Source of the DNA: CAZEER01 sp964586315
GTDB lineage: Bacteria > Fidelibacterota > Marinisomatia > Marinisomatales > UBA1611
Assembly: GCA_964586315.1 (NCBI GenBank)
Contig: CAZPHE010000005.1
Coordinates: 7,534 to 71,533 of the forward strand
Direction: 5' to 3'
Length of the DNA stretch: 64,000 nucleotides
A program made the position numbers and the translations under genes. The notes below the pieces were generated by a model that worked only from the letters and a program-made list of their open reading frames with translations, did not search any database and was not told the DNA's origin. Shown in pieces: positions 37,054 to 44,425 of this stretch (position 1 is the first letter of the stretch; each line of letters starts with the position of its first letter).

Positions 37054-37806
37054 ATGAAACAACTAATGAAAACCATCATCAGAAATGTAAAAAGCGTAAA
37101 AGGTAATTCTCTTGCCGAGTTCGCTACAACTACAGCTCTGATGGCTACACTTGCTGCTACAGCTGCACCAAAATTAAGTGAAATGTCTGAAGGAGCAAAA
37201 GCTGAAAAATCTCGTAACGAGATTGATAAACTCATTTCTCAAGCTGGACAATTCTACCAGGATACTGCAGAATCAGAAGGTCGTGGACGTTTTCCTAACC
37301 AGGAAAAATTTAATACTTCTATTGGTGGACCAGACGGACAATATTCTAACGTAACTGCAGATGATTACGATCTTTATGCTGATACTTTAAAATCATGGGA
37401 TCATACACAAGAAATATTGAAAGATTTAGGCATACACCCTGACCAAAGTGAAGTGACTGAGGGTTGGGATGAGTATACTGAGAGCCATAATAATACCTGG
37501 CAGTCTGTATTTCAATTAACTGGTGATGATGCAAGAGATACAGATATCAGTGATGTTCAAGATCATGAAAATCGTAATGACTCTGCTGACGATCAAACTT
37601 TAACTGATGGTAACATTGTACTAGGTGTTGACAATGAGTGGGATCTGCTTTTTGGTGATGAAATATTAATGAGCAAATTTCAAGATGGTCACTACATCTA
37701 TACAGTAGTTGCTGGCGGTGGAACTGGTGCTGATGCATATCCTCCAGTTATTTATGTAGCAGATACTGAAAGTGTAGTAGACTTTAATAATGTCTTAATG
37801 CCATAA
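37054..37806 (+). CDS. Atypical pilin, array member 2
   Basis: 250 residues. Leader MKQLMKTIIRNVKSVKG is short and basic. Cleavage is at G|NSLAEFA with Glu5, and Pro22 falls in AAPKLS. Helix positions 7-21 are nearly all Ala, Thr, Leu or Met. Family blocks: EIDKLISQAGQFYQ, EGRGRFPNQEKFN, WQSVF and the C-terminal FQDGHYIYTVVAGGGTG with YVADTES. The middle insert (about 95-185) is strongly acidic (DARDTDISDVQDHENRND). Own sigma-54 promoter, the best ribosome site of the group and a downstream terminator suggest high, separately controlled expression. Confidence 0.88.
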   Translation: MKQLMKTIIRNVKSVKGNSLAEFATTTALMATLAATAAPKLSEMSEGAKAEKSRNEIDKLISQAGQFYQDTAESEGRGRFPNQEKFNTSIGGPDGQYSNVTADDYDLYADTLKSWDHTQEILKDLGIHPDQSEVTEGWDEYTESHNNTWQSVFQLTGDDARDTDISDVQDHENRNDSADDQTLTDGNIVLGVDNEWDLLFGDEILMSKFQDGHYIYTVVAGGGTGADAYPPVIYVADTESVVDFNNVLMP

Positions 37807-37851
37807 AATATCCCAAGGTAAAAAATCACAATAGGTCTCGCACCTATTTGG

Positions 37852-37925
37852 AAATCAAGAAGCCCCGTTCACCGGGGCTTTTTGTTTCATAATGTTACAC
37901 TATTTAATTGTATTGTATTGTTACA
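37852..37925 (+). repeat. 74-base perfect direct repeat, copy 2
   Basis: Identical to 36842-36915. Sequence identity stops immediately outside on both sides. TGTTACA boxes fall at 37893-37899 and 37919-37925, upstream of the sigma-54 promoter of pilin 3. Confidence 0.95.
37860..37884 (+). terminator. Rho-independent terminator after pilin 2
   Basis: Same AAGCCCCG / CGGGGCTT stem and T run as the terminator after pilin 1, in the second repeat copy. Confidence 0.92.
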
Positions 37926-37976
37926 AATTGTTTCAATAATAGGATAATATGTATTGAAAAGTCACTTTATAGAGTG

Positions 37977-37992
37977 TGGCATAATAATTGCA
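37977..37992 (+). promoter_or_regulatory. Sigma-54 promoter of pilin 3
   Basis: TGGCAT-AATAA-TTGCA keeps GG and GC at the right spacing. Predicted start about 38003, 37 bases before ATG 38040. Confidence 0.78.
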
Positions 37993-38039
37993 TATTTATT
38001 ATTAGATAAATTATATAACCAAGGGATTATCTAATTAAG

Positions 38040-38690
38040 ATGAAATTATTCAAAAAAAAATTAACATTACTTTTTCGATCTAGAGAAGGTGCATCAATTA
38101 TGGAGTTTGCTCTCACAATTGGTATGATGGCAGTTTTGGCTGCAACAGCCGCACCAAAGTTATCACACGTTTCTGAAGAAGCTAAGTTCAGGAAAAGTAT
38201 GGATGAAATTGAAAAAATTTCGAAACAAGCTCTCAATTACTTTCAAGAAATGGCGGTAAAAGAGGGCAGAGGGAAATTCCCTGGTCAGTCGAAATACGAT
38301 TCCAAAGTTGGCGGCCATGAGTCCGTAGATGATTTATACAGTGACCTTTTAGGCTCTGATGAAGTCATTAATGAAAATGGAGTAATTGTTACTCCAGCGG
38401 TTATGCCGACATTTAGAAATTTTAATAGTGCTGATGGATCTCATTGGGTCTCTGTTTTTGGTTCAGAAAACTATACAAATAATGTAACCTTCAATAGTGA
38501 CTATCCAGATGTGGATACGCTTTGGACACCTCTTTTTGGTAATGAATTATTAGAGAGTCCTTTTCAAGATGGTCACTATGTCTATCAAGTTTTAGCAGGG
38601 TCCGGTGCAGGCTCTCAGGCAGAGGCACCTACTCTCTTCATCGCTGACTTAGAGAACCCTAGTCAATTACACCTGATTCTTAAGCCATGA
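38040..38690 (+). CDS. Atypical pilin, array member 3
   Basis: 216 residues, the shortest of the set. Leader MKLFKKKLTLLFRSREG; cleavage G|ASIMEFA with Glu5; Pro22 in AAPKLS. Shared blocks: EIEKISKQALNYFQ, EGRGKFPGQSKYD, SHWVSVFG and C-terminal SPFQDGHYVYQVLAGSGAG with FIADLENP. The helix has slightly more hydrophobic residues (LTIGMMAVLA) than members 2 and 4. The ribosome site is weak (AAGGGA about 13 bases upstream). No terminator is seen after it. Confidence 0.87.
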   Translation: MKLFKKKLTLLFRSREGASIMEFALTIGMMAVLAATAAPKLSHVSEEAKFRKSMDEIEKISKQALNYFQEMAVKEGRGKFPGQSKYDSKVGGHESVDDLYSDLLGSDEVINENGVIVTPAVMPTFRNFNSADGSHWVSVFGSENYTNNVTFNSDYPDVDTLWTPLFGNELLESPFQDGHYVYQVLAGSGAGSQAEAPTLFIADLENPSQLHLILKP

Positions 38691-38695
38691 TCTAT

Positions 38696-38770
38696 TGTAA
38701 CAATAAATTACATTGTCACCTTTCAAGACAGCTTCATAACATTATGAGACACTATTTAATTAATGTTACA
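38696..38770. promoter_or_regulatory. TGTAACA and TGTTACA boxes upstream of pilin 4
   Basis: TGTAACA at 38696-38702 (the box on the other strand) and TGTTACA at 38764-38770. They lie about 190 and 125 bases upstream of the predicted start, further away than for the other pilins. The 228-base gap holds no credible gene. Confidence 0.4.
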
Positions 38771-38864
38771 AAATTATTTTTTTGTGGAAAAAATCAAGTA
38801 AACCCTCTTAAAACCTTACAAGAATCAAACTATTACTTAAAAAGGTTCTTAAAACAGGGTGATT

Positions 38865-38880
38865 TGGCACAAAATTTGCG
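38865..38880 (+). promoter_or_regulatory. Consensus sigma-54 promoter of pilin 4
   Basis: TGGCAC-AAAAT-TTGCG is a full match to the TGGCAC-N5-TTGC consensus. Predicted start about 38891, 28 bases before ATG 38919. It probably also serves the canonical pilin gene at 39729. Confidence 0.88.
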
Positions 38881-38918
38881 TTAATAAATAAAGTAAGAAA
38901 TTACCAGGGAATAGAAAT

Positions 38919-39650
38919 ATGAAAAATATACTTAAAAGATTAAAAAAAGTGGATGGACAGTCACTAGCAGAATTTGCAGTGACAACAGCTATGATGGCTA
39001 CTCTTGCAACAACAGCCGCACCAAAATTTTCAGGTGTTGGTGAAGGTGCAAAAGAGAAAAAAACAATGGCTGATATTGATAAAATCATGAAAGCTGCTAA
39101 TAACTTTTACAATGATCAGGTTACAAAATCTGGACGTGGTAGGTTTCCAGGACAATCTAAATATAACCTTCCTGTGCCCGATGCCTCTGAAGACGGTGTT
39201 ACAGGAGGATATACTTGGGCAAATGGTTCAGATGGTTCAGATGCAACAGGACAACAGTCTGATGCAGAGACTGAGGTTGATGCTGATTTAGATCCAAAGA
39301 CGGGTACATTCGCTAGTTATAAAGGATCCGATGCCGTTAACTTTTGCTCTGTTTTTGGCACGAATAATCCGGATCTGAAAGAACTCGAAGATGATGTTGA
39401 TCTAAATCCTGCTGAAGATATCGTTTTGCCTCACTTAGGAGAAGAGAACCATGTATTCGATGAATTCGTTGGTGCTGAAGAGTTTCTTGAAGCTTTTGGT
39501 GGTGATCCAATCAAAAGCCCTTTCCAGGATGGACACTATATCTATACTGTTATTGCTGGTGGCGGTACTGGAACATTATCAAAGGCACCGATTTTGTTTG
39601 TCGCTGATTTGGAGAGTCCAAGAAGTTTCAATAAAAAACTACAACCATAA
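38919..39650 (+). CDS. Atypical pilin, array member 4
   Basis: 243 residues. Short basic leader MKNILKRLKKVDG; cleavage G|QSLAEFA with Glu5; Pro22 in AAPKFS. Shared blocks: DIDKIMKAANNFYN, GRGRFPGQSKYN, a VNFCSVFG block and C-terminal SPFQDGHYIYTVIAGGGTG with FVADLESP. The middle is long and acidic, with a DGSDGSDATGQQSD stretch. It has the best sigma-54 promoter of the array, and the canonical major pilin follows after 78 bases without a terminator, so the two may share a transcript. Confidence 0.88.
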   Translation: MKNILKRLKKVDGQSLAEFAVTTAMMATLATTAAPKFSGVGEGAKEKKTMADIDKIMKAANNFYNDQVTKSGRGRFPGQSKYNLPVPDASEDGVTGGYTWANGSDGSDATGQQSDAETEVDADLDPKTGTFASYKGSDAVNFCSVFGTNNPDLKELEDDVDLNPAEDIVLPHLGEENHVFDEFVGAEEFLEAFGGDPIKSPFQDGHYIYTVIAGGGTGTLSKAPILFVADLESPRSFNKKLQP

Positions 39651-39728
39651 TTAATTAATCTAATGAATTTAAAAAACAAGCACACCATAACCACAAACCA
39701 AAGGAAAAACAATCTAAAGGAGAAAAAC

Positions 39729-40199
39729 ATGAAGAACACAAATAAAGGATTCACACTAATAGAACTAATCATGGTCACTATCATTCTTGGTATTTTGGCT
39801 GCAGTTGCGATCCCTCGATACATGACATCAATTGAGAAAGCTGAAGAAGCTGCTGAAGATGCAGTAATTAATGCGATCAAAGCAGGTCTTGAGCAATATG
39901 CAACAGAAAAGCTACTGGAGAATGGTCGCAGAAGTTGGCCAACTAATCCATGGGACGCTTTAGAAACCACACCAGATGGTTATAAAACGGACCCAACTAA
40001 TGAGGGTGATGCTAGTGAAGATGGTGAATGGACTTATAATACCACCAATGACAATATTACTCATATGCGCAATAATGGAGATGTTGTCCATTGGGATTAT
40101 GATCCAGGTACTAATGAAGATAACGAAGATGCAAATGGTGGCGGAAATGATCATGAACCTGGAGAATTAGATGATAGAGATGACGGAGCTGGATCCTAA
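39729..40199 (+). CDS. Canonical type IV major pilin
   Basis: 156 residues from ATG 39729, chosen because AAAGGAG lies 6 bases upstream and the leader is then the usual MKNTNKG; an in-frame ATG at 39663 would add 22 polar residues. Cleavage G|FTLIELIMVTIILGILAAVA with Glu5 and Pro22. A GspG/PilA-like helix and a small acidic globular domain follow, ending in an Asp/Glu/Gly-rich tail (GGGNDHEPGELDDRDDG) that resembles a calcium-binding loop of pseudopilins. No separate promoter is seen; probably transcribed from the sigma-54 promoter at 38865. A terminator follows. Confidence 0.92.
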   Translation: MKNTNKGFTLIELIMVTIILGILAAVAIPRYMTSIEKAEEAAEDAVINAIKAGLEQYATEKLLENGRRSWPTNPWDALETTPDGYKTDPTNEGDASEDGEWTYNTTNDNITHMRNNGDVVHWDYDPGTNEDNEDANGGGNDHEPGELDDRDDGAGS

Positions 40200-40227
40200 T
40201 CTTAATAATAATAAATAAAAAACACTT

Positions 40228-40258
40228 AAAAGGCTCTGGTGTAAATCAGAGCCTTTTT
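40228..40258 (+). terminator. Terminator between major pilin and minor pilin genes
   Basis: AAAAGGCTCTG and CAGAGCCTTTTT form an 11-base stem around a GTGTAAAT loop. Only about 20 bases separate it from the next gene, and no promoter is visible there, so the minor pilins may rely on read-through. Confidence 0.9.
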
Positions 40259-40277
40259 AAATTCAAATAGAAATATA

Positions 40278-40850
40278 ATGAAAAGATTCTTTGACCATGA
40301 TGCGTATACGATGACTGAGCTAGTTGTTACAGTTACACTAATAGGCACTCTATTGAGTTTTGCTGTACCCAGATATACTAATGTTGCTGATGAGACACAA
40401 GGGGAAAGAAATATTGCCAATATGCATGTTATCCGTGAGGCATTTTTTCATTATTTTTACCGGATGCATCAGCAAAAAGGTTTAGTAGCTCAATTCCCGC
40501 CTCAACCCACCAACGAAATGAATTTGATGGATGATGAATGGTCGAATTCACCGATGAATCCCAGTGTTTCTCCAGATAAACCCAAAGATTTATTTGCAAC
40601 AAAAGAGATCCCAAAAAATGCGAATAAAAATCCATTTAAGTACACGACTTGGGAAGAGGCTGAAACAATAACAATCACAACAGACCAACCTGTTGATGAA
40701 GATGGGGATGGGATCCAAGATGTGGATGAGAATGGCGATCCTATTTTTGAAACCGTTGATGTTACTGGTGAAGTAGAATATTATATCAAAATTGAAGATA
40801 TTGATGAGGATAGTCCTTCCTACGGAAAATCCTTTACTTACTCTATATAA
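40278..40850 (+). CDS. Minor pilin with Ala at the cleavage position
   Basis: 190 residues. The type III leader reads MKRFFDHDA|YTMTELVVTV: Glu5 is present, but Ala replaces the usual Gly at -1. The helix TLIGTLLSFAVPRYTNVAD has Pro22. The C-terminal half is acidic, with a DEDGDGIQDVDENGDP calcium-loop-like segment. First gene of the minor pilin set, 20 bases after the terminator behind the major pilin. Likely part of the initiation or tip complex; whether PilD cleaves after Ala is open (Gly-to-Ala is tolerated in some studied pilins). Confidence 0.82.
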   Translation: MKRFFDHDAYTMTELVVTVTLIGTLLSFAVPRYTNVADETQGERNIANMHVIREAFFHYFYRMHQQKGLVAQFPPQPTNEMNLMDDEWSNSPMNPSVSPDKPKDLFATKEIPKNANKNPFKYTTWEEAETITITTDQPVDEDGDGIQDVDENGDPIFETVDVTGEVEYYIKIEDIDEDSPSYGKSFTYSI

Positions 40851-40864
40851 AACTGTATTCTTTG

Positions 40865-40885
40865 GGTCAAAATGATATTTTGACC
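40865..40885 (+). promoter_or_regulatory. Perfect hairpin directly before a start codon
   Basis: GGTCAAAAT-GAT-ATTTTGACC is a 9-base perfect inverted repeat ending at the base before ATG 40886. No Shine-Dalgarno sequence is seen in or near it. In RNA it would hold the initiation region in a stem. Confidence 0.55.
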
Positions 40886-41386
40886 ATGCAAAAGCTCAAG
40901 AAATTCATATTGCAACAATCATCTGAACCAGGATTTACGTTAATTGAATTGATCCTAACTATCCTATTAATTGGAATCTTTACTGCTATTGCTATGATCA
41001 GAACTCAGACAGGATTAACCAACATCCAAGAGCAGATTGCGATTGATCAGATTACCAGTGATATTGATCTAGCACGGTCAATGGCTTTTGCAAAACATGA
41101 GACCATCAAAATTGTATTTGACACATCAAATGAAAGCTATACTATATACACTGATGCGAGTGGTACCTTCACCACAATATCTGATTTTCCAAACAGTGAT
41201 AATGGAGTAATATCTTTTAATAGTCCAATGCTAAATAGTGTAGATATAGAAGATGTAGATTTTGGTGATGTTGTTAATGAGCTAAAATTTTTACCCCTTG
41301 GAGAATTATATTCTGGAGGAACAATTAATTTGAACACCAAAGAAATTTCCATAGAGACGGTCTCGGGTAAGTGGAGCGTTGAATAA
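40886..41386 (+). CDS. GspH/FimT-type minor pilin
   Basis: 166 residues from ATG 40886; a TTG at 40862 would place the hairpin inside the gene and is less likely. Leader ends SSEP|G|FTLIELILTI with Glu5. The body has the GspH pattern: QIAIDQITSDIDLARSMAFA, HETIKIVFDTSNESYTIYTD, then a beta-rich end with LPLGELYSGGTINL. GspH/FimT proteins sit in the pilus or pseudopilus tip and prime assembly. Its stop overlaps the next start by one base (TAATG). Confidence 0.88.
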   Translation: MQKLKKFILQQSSEPGFTLIELILTILLIGIFTAIAMIRTQTGLTNIQEQIAIDQITSDIDLARSMAFAKHETIKIVFDTSNESYTIYTDASGTFTTISDFPNSDNGVISFNSPMLNSVDIEDVDFGDVVNELKFLPLGELYSGGTINLNTKEISIETVSGKWSVE

Positions 41387-41874
41387 TGAAAAATATTCGA
41401 GTTAATTCAAAGGGATTTACACTGATCGAGGTCATGATCGTTCTAATTTTATTGAGCCTTGCGTTTATGGTATTTCTCTATGCATTAAATACGGGTAAAA
41501 GTGTGAGAGTGAATTCTGAATTGAGAACGATTCAGGCGGTACTCTTAAATAATCTTCAAAATCAGATCCGTGCCCGAAACTTTGATGATCCTGTCTCAGG
41601 TTCTTCTACATTTGGACCTGAAACGGGTGAGAGTTCGATTAATTTGTTTGATGACATCGATGATTTTGATGATTATACTGTTACATCTATTGCTGATTAT
41701 CCCGCATTTAGCTATTCTGTTGTAGTACAATATGTCCCTCTAGAAGAGGATGGATTTGATCTCAATACAAATGATCCTGAATCTCCAACTAATTACAAAA
41801 GCGTCAAGGTCACAGTATCTCACGGAACACTTCCAGACATATTTGATATAATGATTATTAGTTCAGAGTCATGA
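41386..41874 (+). CDS. PilV/GspI-like minor pilin
   Basis: 162 residues. MKNIRVNSKG|FTLIEVMIVL with Glu5 and helix LILLSLAFMVFLYALNTGKS; no Pro22. ELRTIQAVLLNNLQNQIRAR and DDPVSGSSTFGPE follow, resembling PilV/GspI proteins that start with a long helix and a small beta domain. Translationally coupled to its neighbours (TAATG before it, next ATG 1 base after its stop). Assignment to PilV rather than another minor class is by size and order. Confidence 0.82.
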   Translation: MKNIRVNSKGFTLIEVMIVLILLSLAFMVFLYALNTGKSVRVNSELRTIQAVLLNNLQNQIRARNFDDPVSGSSTFGPETGESSINLFDDIDDFDDYTVTSIADYPAFSYSVVVQYVPLEEDGFDLNTNDPESPTNYKSVKVTVSHGTLPDIFDIMIISSES

Positions 41875-41875
41875 T

Positions 41876-42454
41876 ATGAAACGTTTCGTACATAAAGGAT
41901 TTACAATGATTGAGATCATTATTGTGATTGTTCTCATTGGGATCATTGGCTCACTTGCAGCCAGCATGTTGTTCCAGGGAGCAGATATTTATGTGAGTGA
42001 AACAAATAGGCAGAGTTTTGTAAGTGAAGCGCGTTCTTCGTTTTGGAAGGTAATGAGAGAAGCACAGGGACAGGCATCTGCTGTGGATTTTACTGATTCG
42101 GATCAAATGAGCCTTGTTTTAAAAAATGGTAAAGGTGATCCAATAGAATACCTAACTGAATCACCAGGCGATTTCAAACGGAGATTTAATAATGGGAGTT
42201 ATTATGAACTCTCTAATTTTTTGTCAGATTCTGAGTCTAATGGTTTTACCTATCTCGATAATACTTATAGTTCCATAATTCCTTCACAGAGCAATGGTAA
42301 ACTTTCCGCAAATGAGGCAGGTAACATTCATCTGATAAAATTAAAACTAGCTTTCTCAAAGAATGAAGATAATCTGTCTCTCTCTTCTTATGTGTACCCG
42401 CACAACTTCAGGTTTGGAAAGAATATGAGTTACCACAATTACTCTAATGATTAA
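41876..42454 (+). CDS. PilW/GspJ-like minor pilin
   Basis: 192 residues. MKRFVHKG|FTMIEIIIVI with Glu5, helix VLIGIIGSLAASMLFQGADI. The sequence SFVSEARSSFWKVMREAQGQ just after the helix is the PilW/GspJ pattern. A beta-rich domain ends with a YVYPHNFRFG segment. Its stop overlaps the PilX-like gene by 8 bases. Together with the GspH-, GspI- and GspK-like proteins around it, this forms the usual minor-pilin tip set. Confidence 0.82.
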   Translation: MKRFVHKGFTMIEIIIVIVLIGIIGSLAASMLFQGADIYVSETNRQSFVSEARSSFWKVMREAQGQASAVDFTDSDQMSLVLKNGKGDPIEYLTESPGDFKRRFNNGSYYELSNFLSDSESNGFTYLDNTYSSIIPSQSNGKLSANEAGNIHLIKLKLAFSKNEDNLSLSSYVYPHNFRFGKNMSYHNYSND

Positions 42455-44359
42455 TCTATCCAAGAAAATAGCCAGTGAATCTGGGATGATCCTTATGGCC
42501 TCAACCATGGGAATTTTTATCCTGCTAAGTATTTTTGCTTTTTATTTGGCTCGGTTTTCGGTCTTAGAGACACGGAGCGGAGCATACCATATTCAAGATA
42601 TAAAAGCACGAAACATCGCTATGACGGGTGTTGAGCATGGGTGGCAGGTCTATAAATCCACAAAATCAACAATCAATATAACAAAAGACTTTAATCAAGG
42701 GAGTTACACAGTCTCTTTTGATTCAGACAATGATGAAGCGAATACCTCATTGGATCACTCAAAACAGTATCTGACCATGAAAGTGTCTGGTACGATTGAT
42801 GATGTTGAACGAAATATCAGGTTTTTACTCTCTTCCATACCCGAAGCATTCTGCTTTTCTTTTTACGGGAACAATGAGGGTAGCGTTGAATTTTCTACGG
42901 CAGGGGCTATTACAGGAGACATGTTTTTTAAGGGTAATATAGATTCTTATGGTGGAACAAATAATGGAATTACTTATACCAGTACAGGTGATGACGGGAC
43001 AACAGTCCTTACATTCTATCCAGAATTTCCACAGATAGTAGAGACTTACTATAATGATCTTATAGATGATGCACAGGCTTCATCTTACACAAACTACGCA
43101 TTAAATTTTGATGGGATGGATGATTATATCTCTATTTCTAATTCTAATGATATCAATACCGGAAATGGTCATACAGCAAAAACAATTGAAGCCTGGTTCA
43201 AAGTTGATAATGTAGATTTAACTGAAAAACAAACCATCTATGAGCAGGGAGGCACCGTACGTGGTTTAAATATCTATATTTATAATGGTTTGTTGTACGT
43301 GGGTGGCTGGAATGAGCCAGGCGGAAGTGAAAGTGGATGGAATGGGACTTGGCTGTTTACAGCAGCAGATGAAATTGAAAGTGACAAATGGCACCATGTT
43401 GCACTGACATTAAATGGTGACGATGATATAACAACAGATGCATTGAGAGGATATTTGGATGGCGTAGAATTTGNNNNNNNNNNNNNNNNNNNNNNCCTGG
43501 AGATGTTTGCATTGGGAGGAATGGGTCTACGAAATTTGATAATAGTGGAGATACGAATACACCAAAATATTTTTCTGGTGCCATTGATGAAGTGAGGCTA
43601 TGGAATACAGTAAGAAACCAAGAACAGATTGAACAAAATAAAGATAAAATCCTTAGTGATACGGATCTTAATGGTCAAGCAACAACAGATCTAATCGCGT
43701 ATTATGATTTCCAGGAAGATAATGCGGAAGATAAAAAAGGCAACCATAATGGTACCGTACAGAATGATCCTGAATGGCAGGCAAACGGACCAATATTATC
43801 AGGTATGAGTTCTCCATCATTTATTGACGATCCTATTACTTTAACCGGTGCAGATAATCAAATCTTAGTAAATGGAAATTTAGAAATATCAAATACAACC
43901 GTTACAGGATCTGGTGAGATCGTAGCTACTGGTAGTGTCACTATCATTGGAACTACTATAAATGGGAATATTGTTTTTGTCTGTGGTGGAGATCTTACGA
44001 TAACTAATTCAACATTTAATTCTGGGAATGAATCGACTGATGCTGTAATTATTTATTCCAAGGGCAGTTCCTCATACACTAGCTCAACTATCCGTGGTTT
44101 AATAGTATCAAAAGGCAGTAGTAATAATCAAAGTTTAGATTTGAGTGGGGCAACGGTGCATGGAGCGATCTTAAATTATACTCCTACTTTTAATTTGACC
44201 GCAAATAGCGAAGTAAATGGTTCTGTTGTTTCATATTATTCAGTTAATCTGGAAGAGAATTGTTCTATTACAAGACAGGACATTCCTGAGTTTGCGTTTG
44301 CTGGCGTGAATTTAGGTTTGAGTCCTTTTATTGTTCCCGGTTCCTATCTGGAGTATTAA
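42447..44359 (+). CDS. PilX/GspK-like minor pilin carrying a LamG domain (interrupted by assembly gap)
   Basis: One gene, split in frame by 22 N at 43474-43495. The frame before the gap and the frame after it read as one LamG/concanavalin-type domain: YALNFDGMDDYISI, KTIEAWFKVD, KWHHVALTLNGDD before, and FSGAIDEVRLWNTVRNQEQI, LIAYYDFQED after. The true gap length must differ from 22 by 1 or 2 (mod 3). N-terminus G|MILMASTMGIFILLSIFAFY resembles PilX (no Glu5). The C-terminal 170 residues form repeated beta strands (LEISNTTVTGSGEIVATGSV, GDLTITNSTFNSG), like a beta-solenoid. Likely sits at the pilus tip and binds a carbohydrate or protein ligand; ligand unknown. Confidence 0.82.
43474..43495. 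other. Assembly gap (22 N)
   Basis: Run of N inside the LamG region of the PilX-like gene. The nominal size does not preserve reading frame, so it is an estimate. Confidence 0.99.
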
Positions 44360-44425
44360 AAAAATTATGTTACTATTTTAGAAAATTAGTTGTTTATCAA
44401 TACACAGAAAAATATCCATTAAATA

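Noticed and set aside
38687..38884. 65-codon frame between pilins 3 and 4
   Set aside because: It overlaps the TGTTACA boxes and the -24/-12 promoter, has no ribosome site and resembles nothing.
36120..39660. CRISPR-like or integron-like array, because of regularly spaced repeats
   Set aside because: Only two repeat copies exist and they contain terminators and activator-like boxes between complete genes; no cas or integrase gene is present.
39663..39728. Longer N-terminus for the canonical pilin
   Set aside because: The AAAGGAG before ATG 39729 and the standard short leader favour the later start.
11084..44359. Reading the secretion genes as a type II secretion system
   Set aside because: PilM, PilN, PilO and PilP-like parts, the PilM-PilN-O-P-secretin order and the tandem pilins fit a type IV (MSHA-like) pilus better; no GspC, GspL or GspM was seen. 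The ExeA-like part alone is not decisive.
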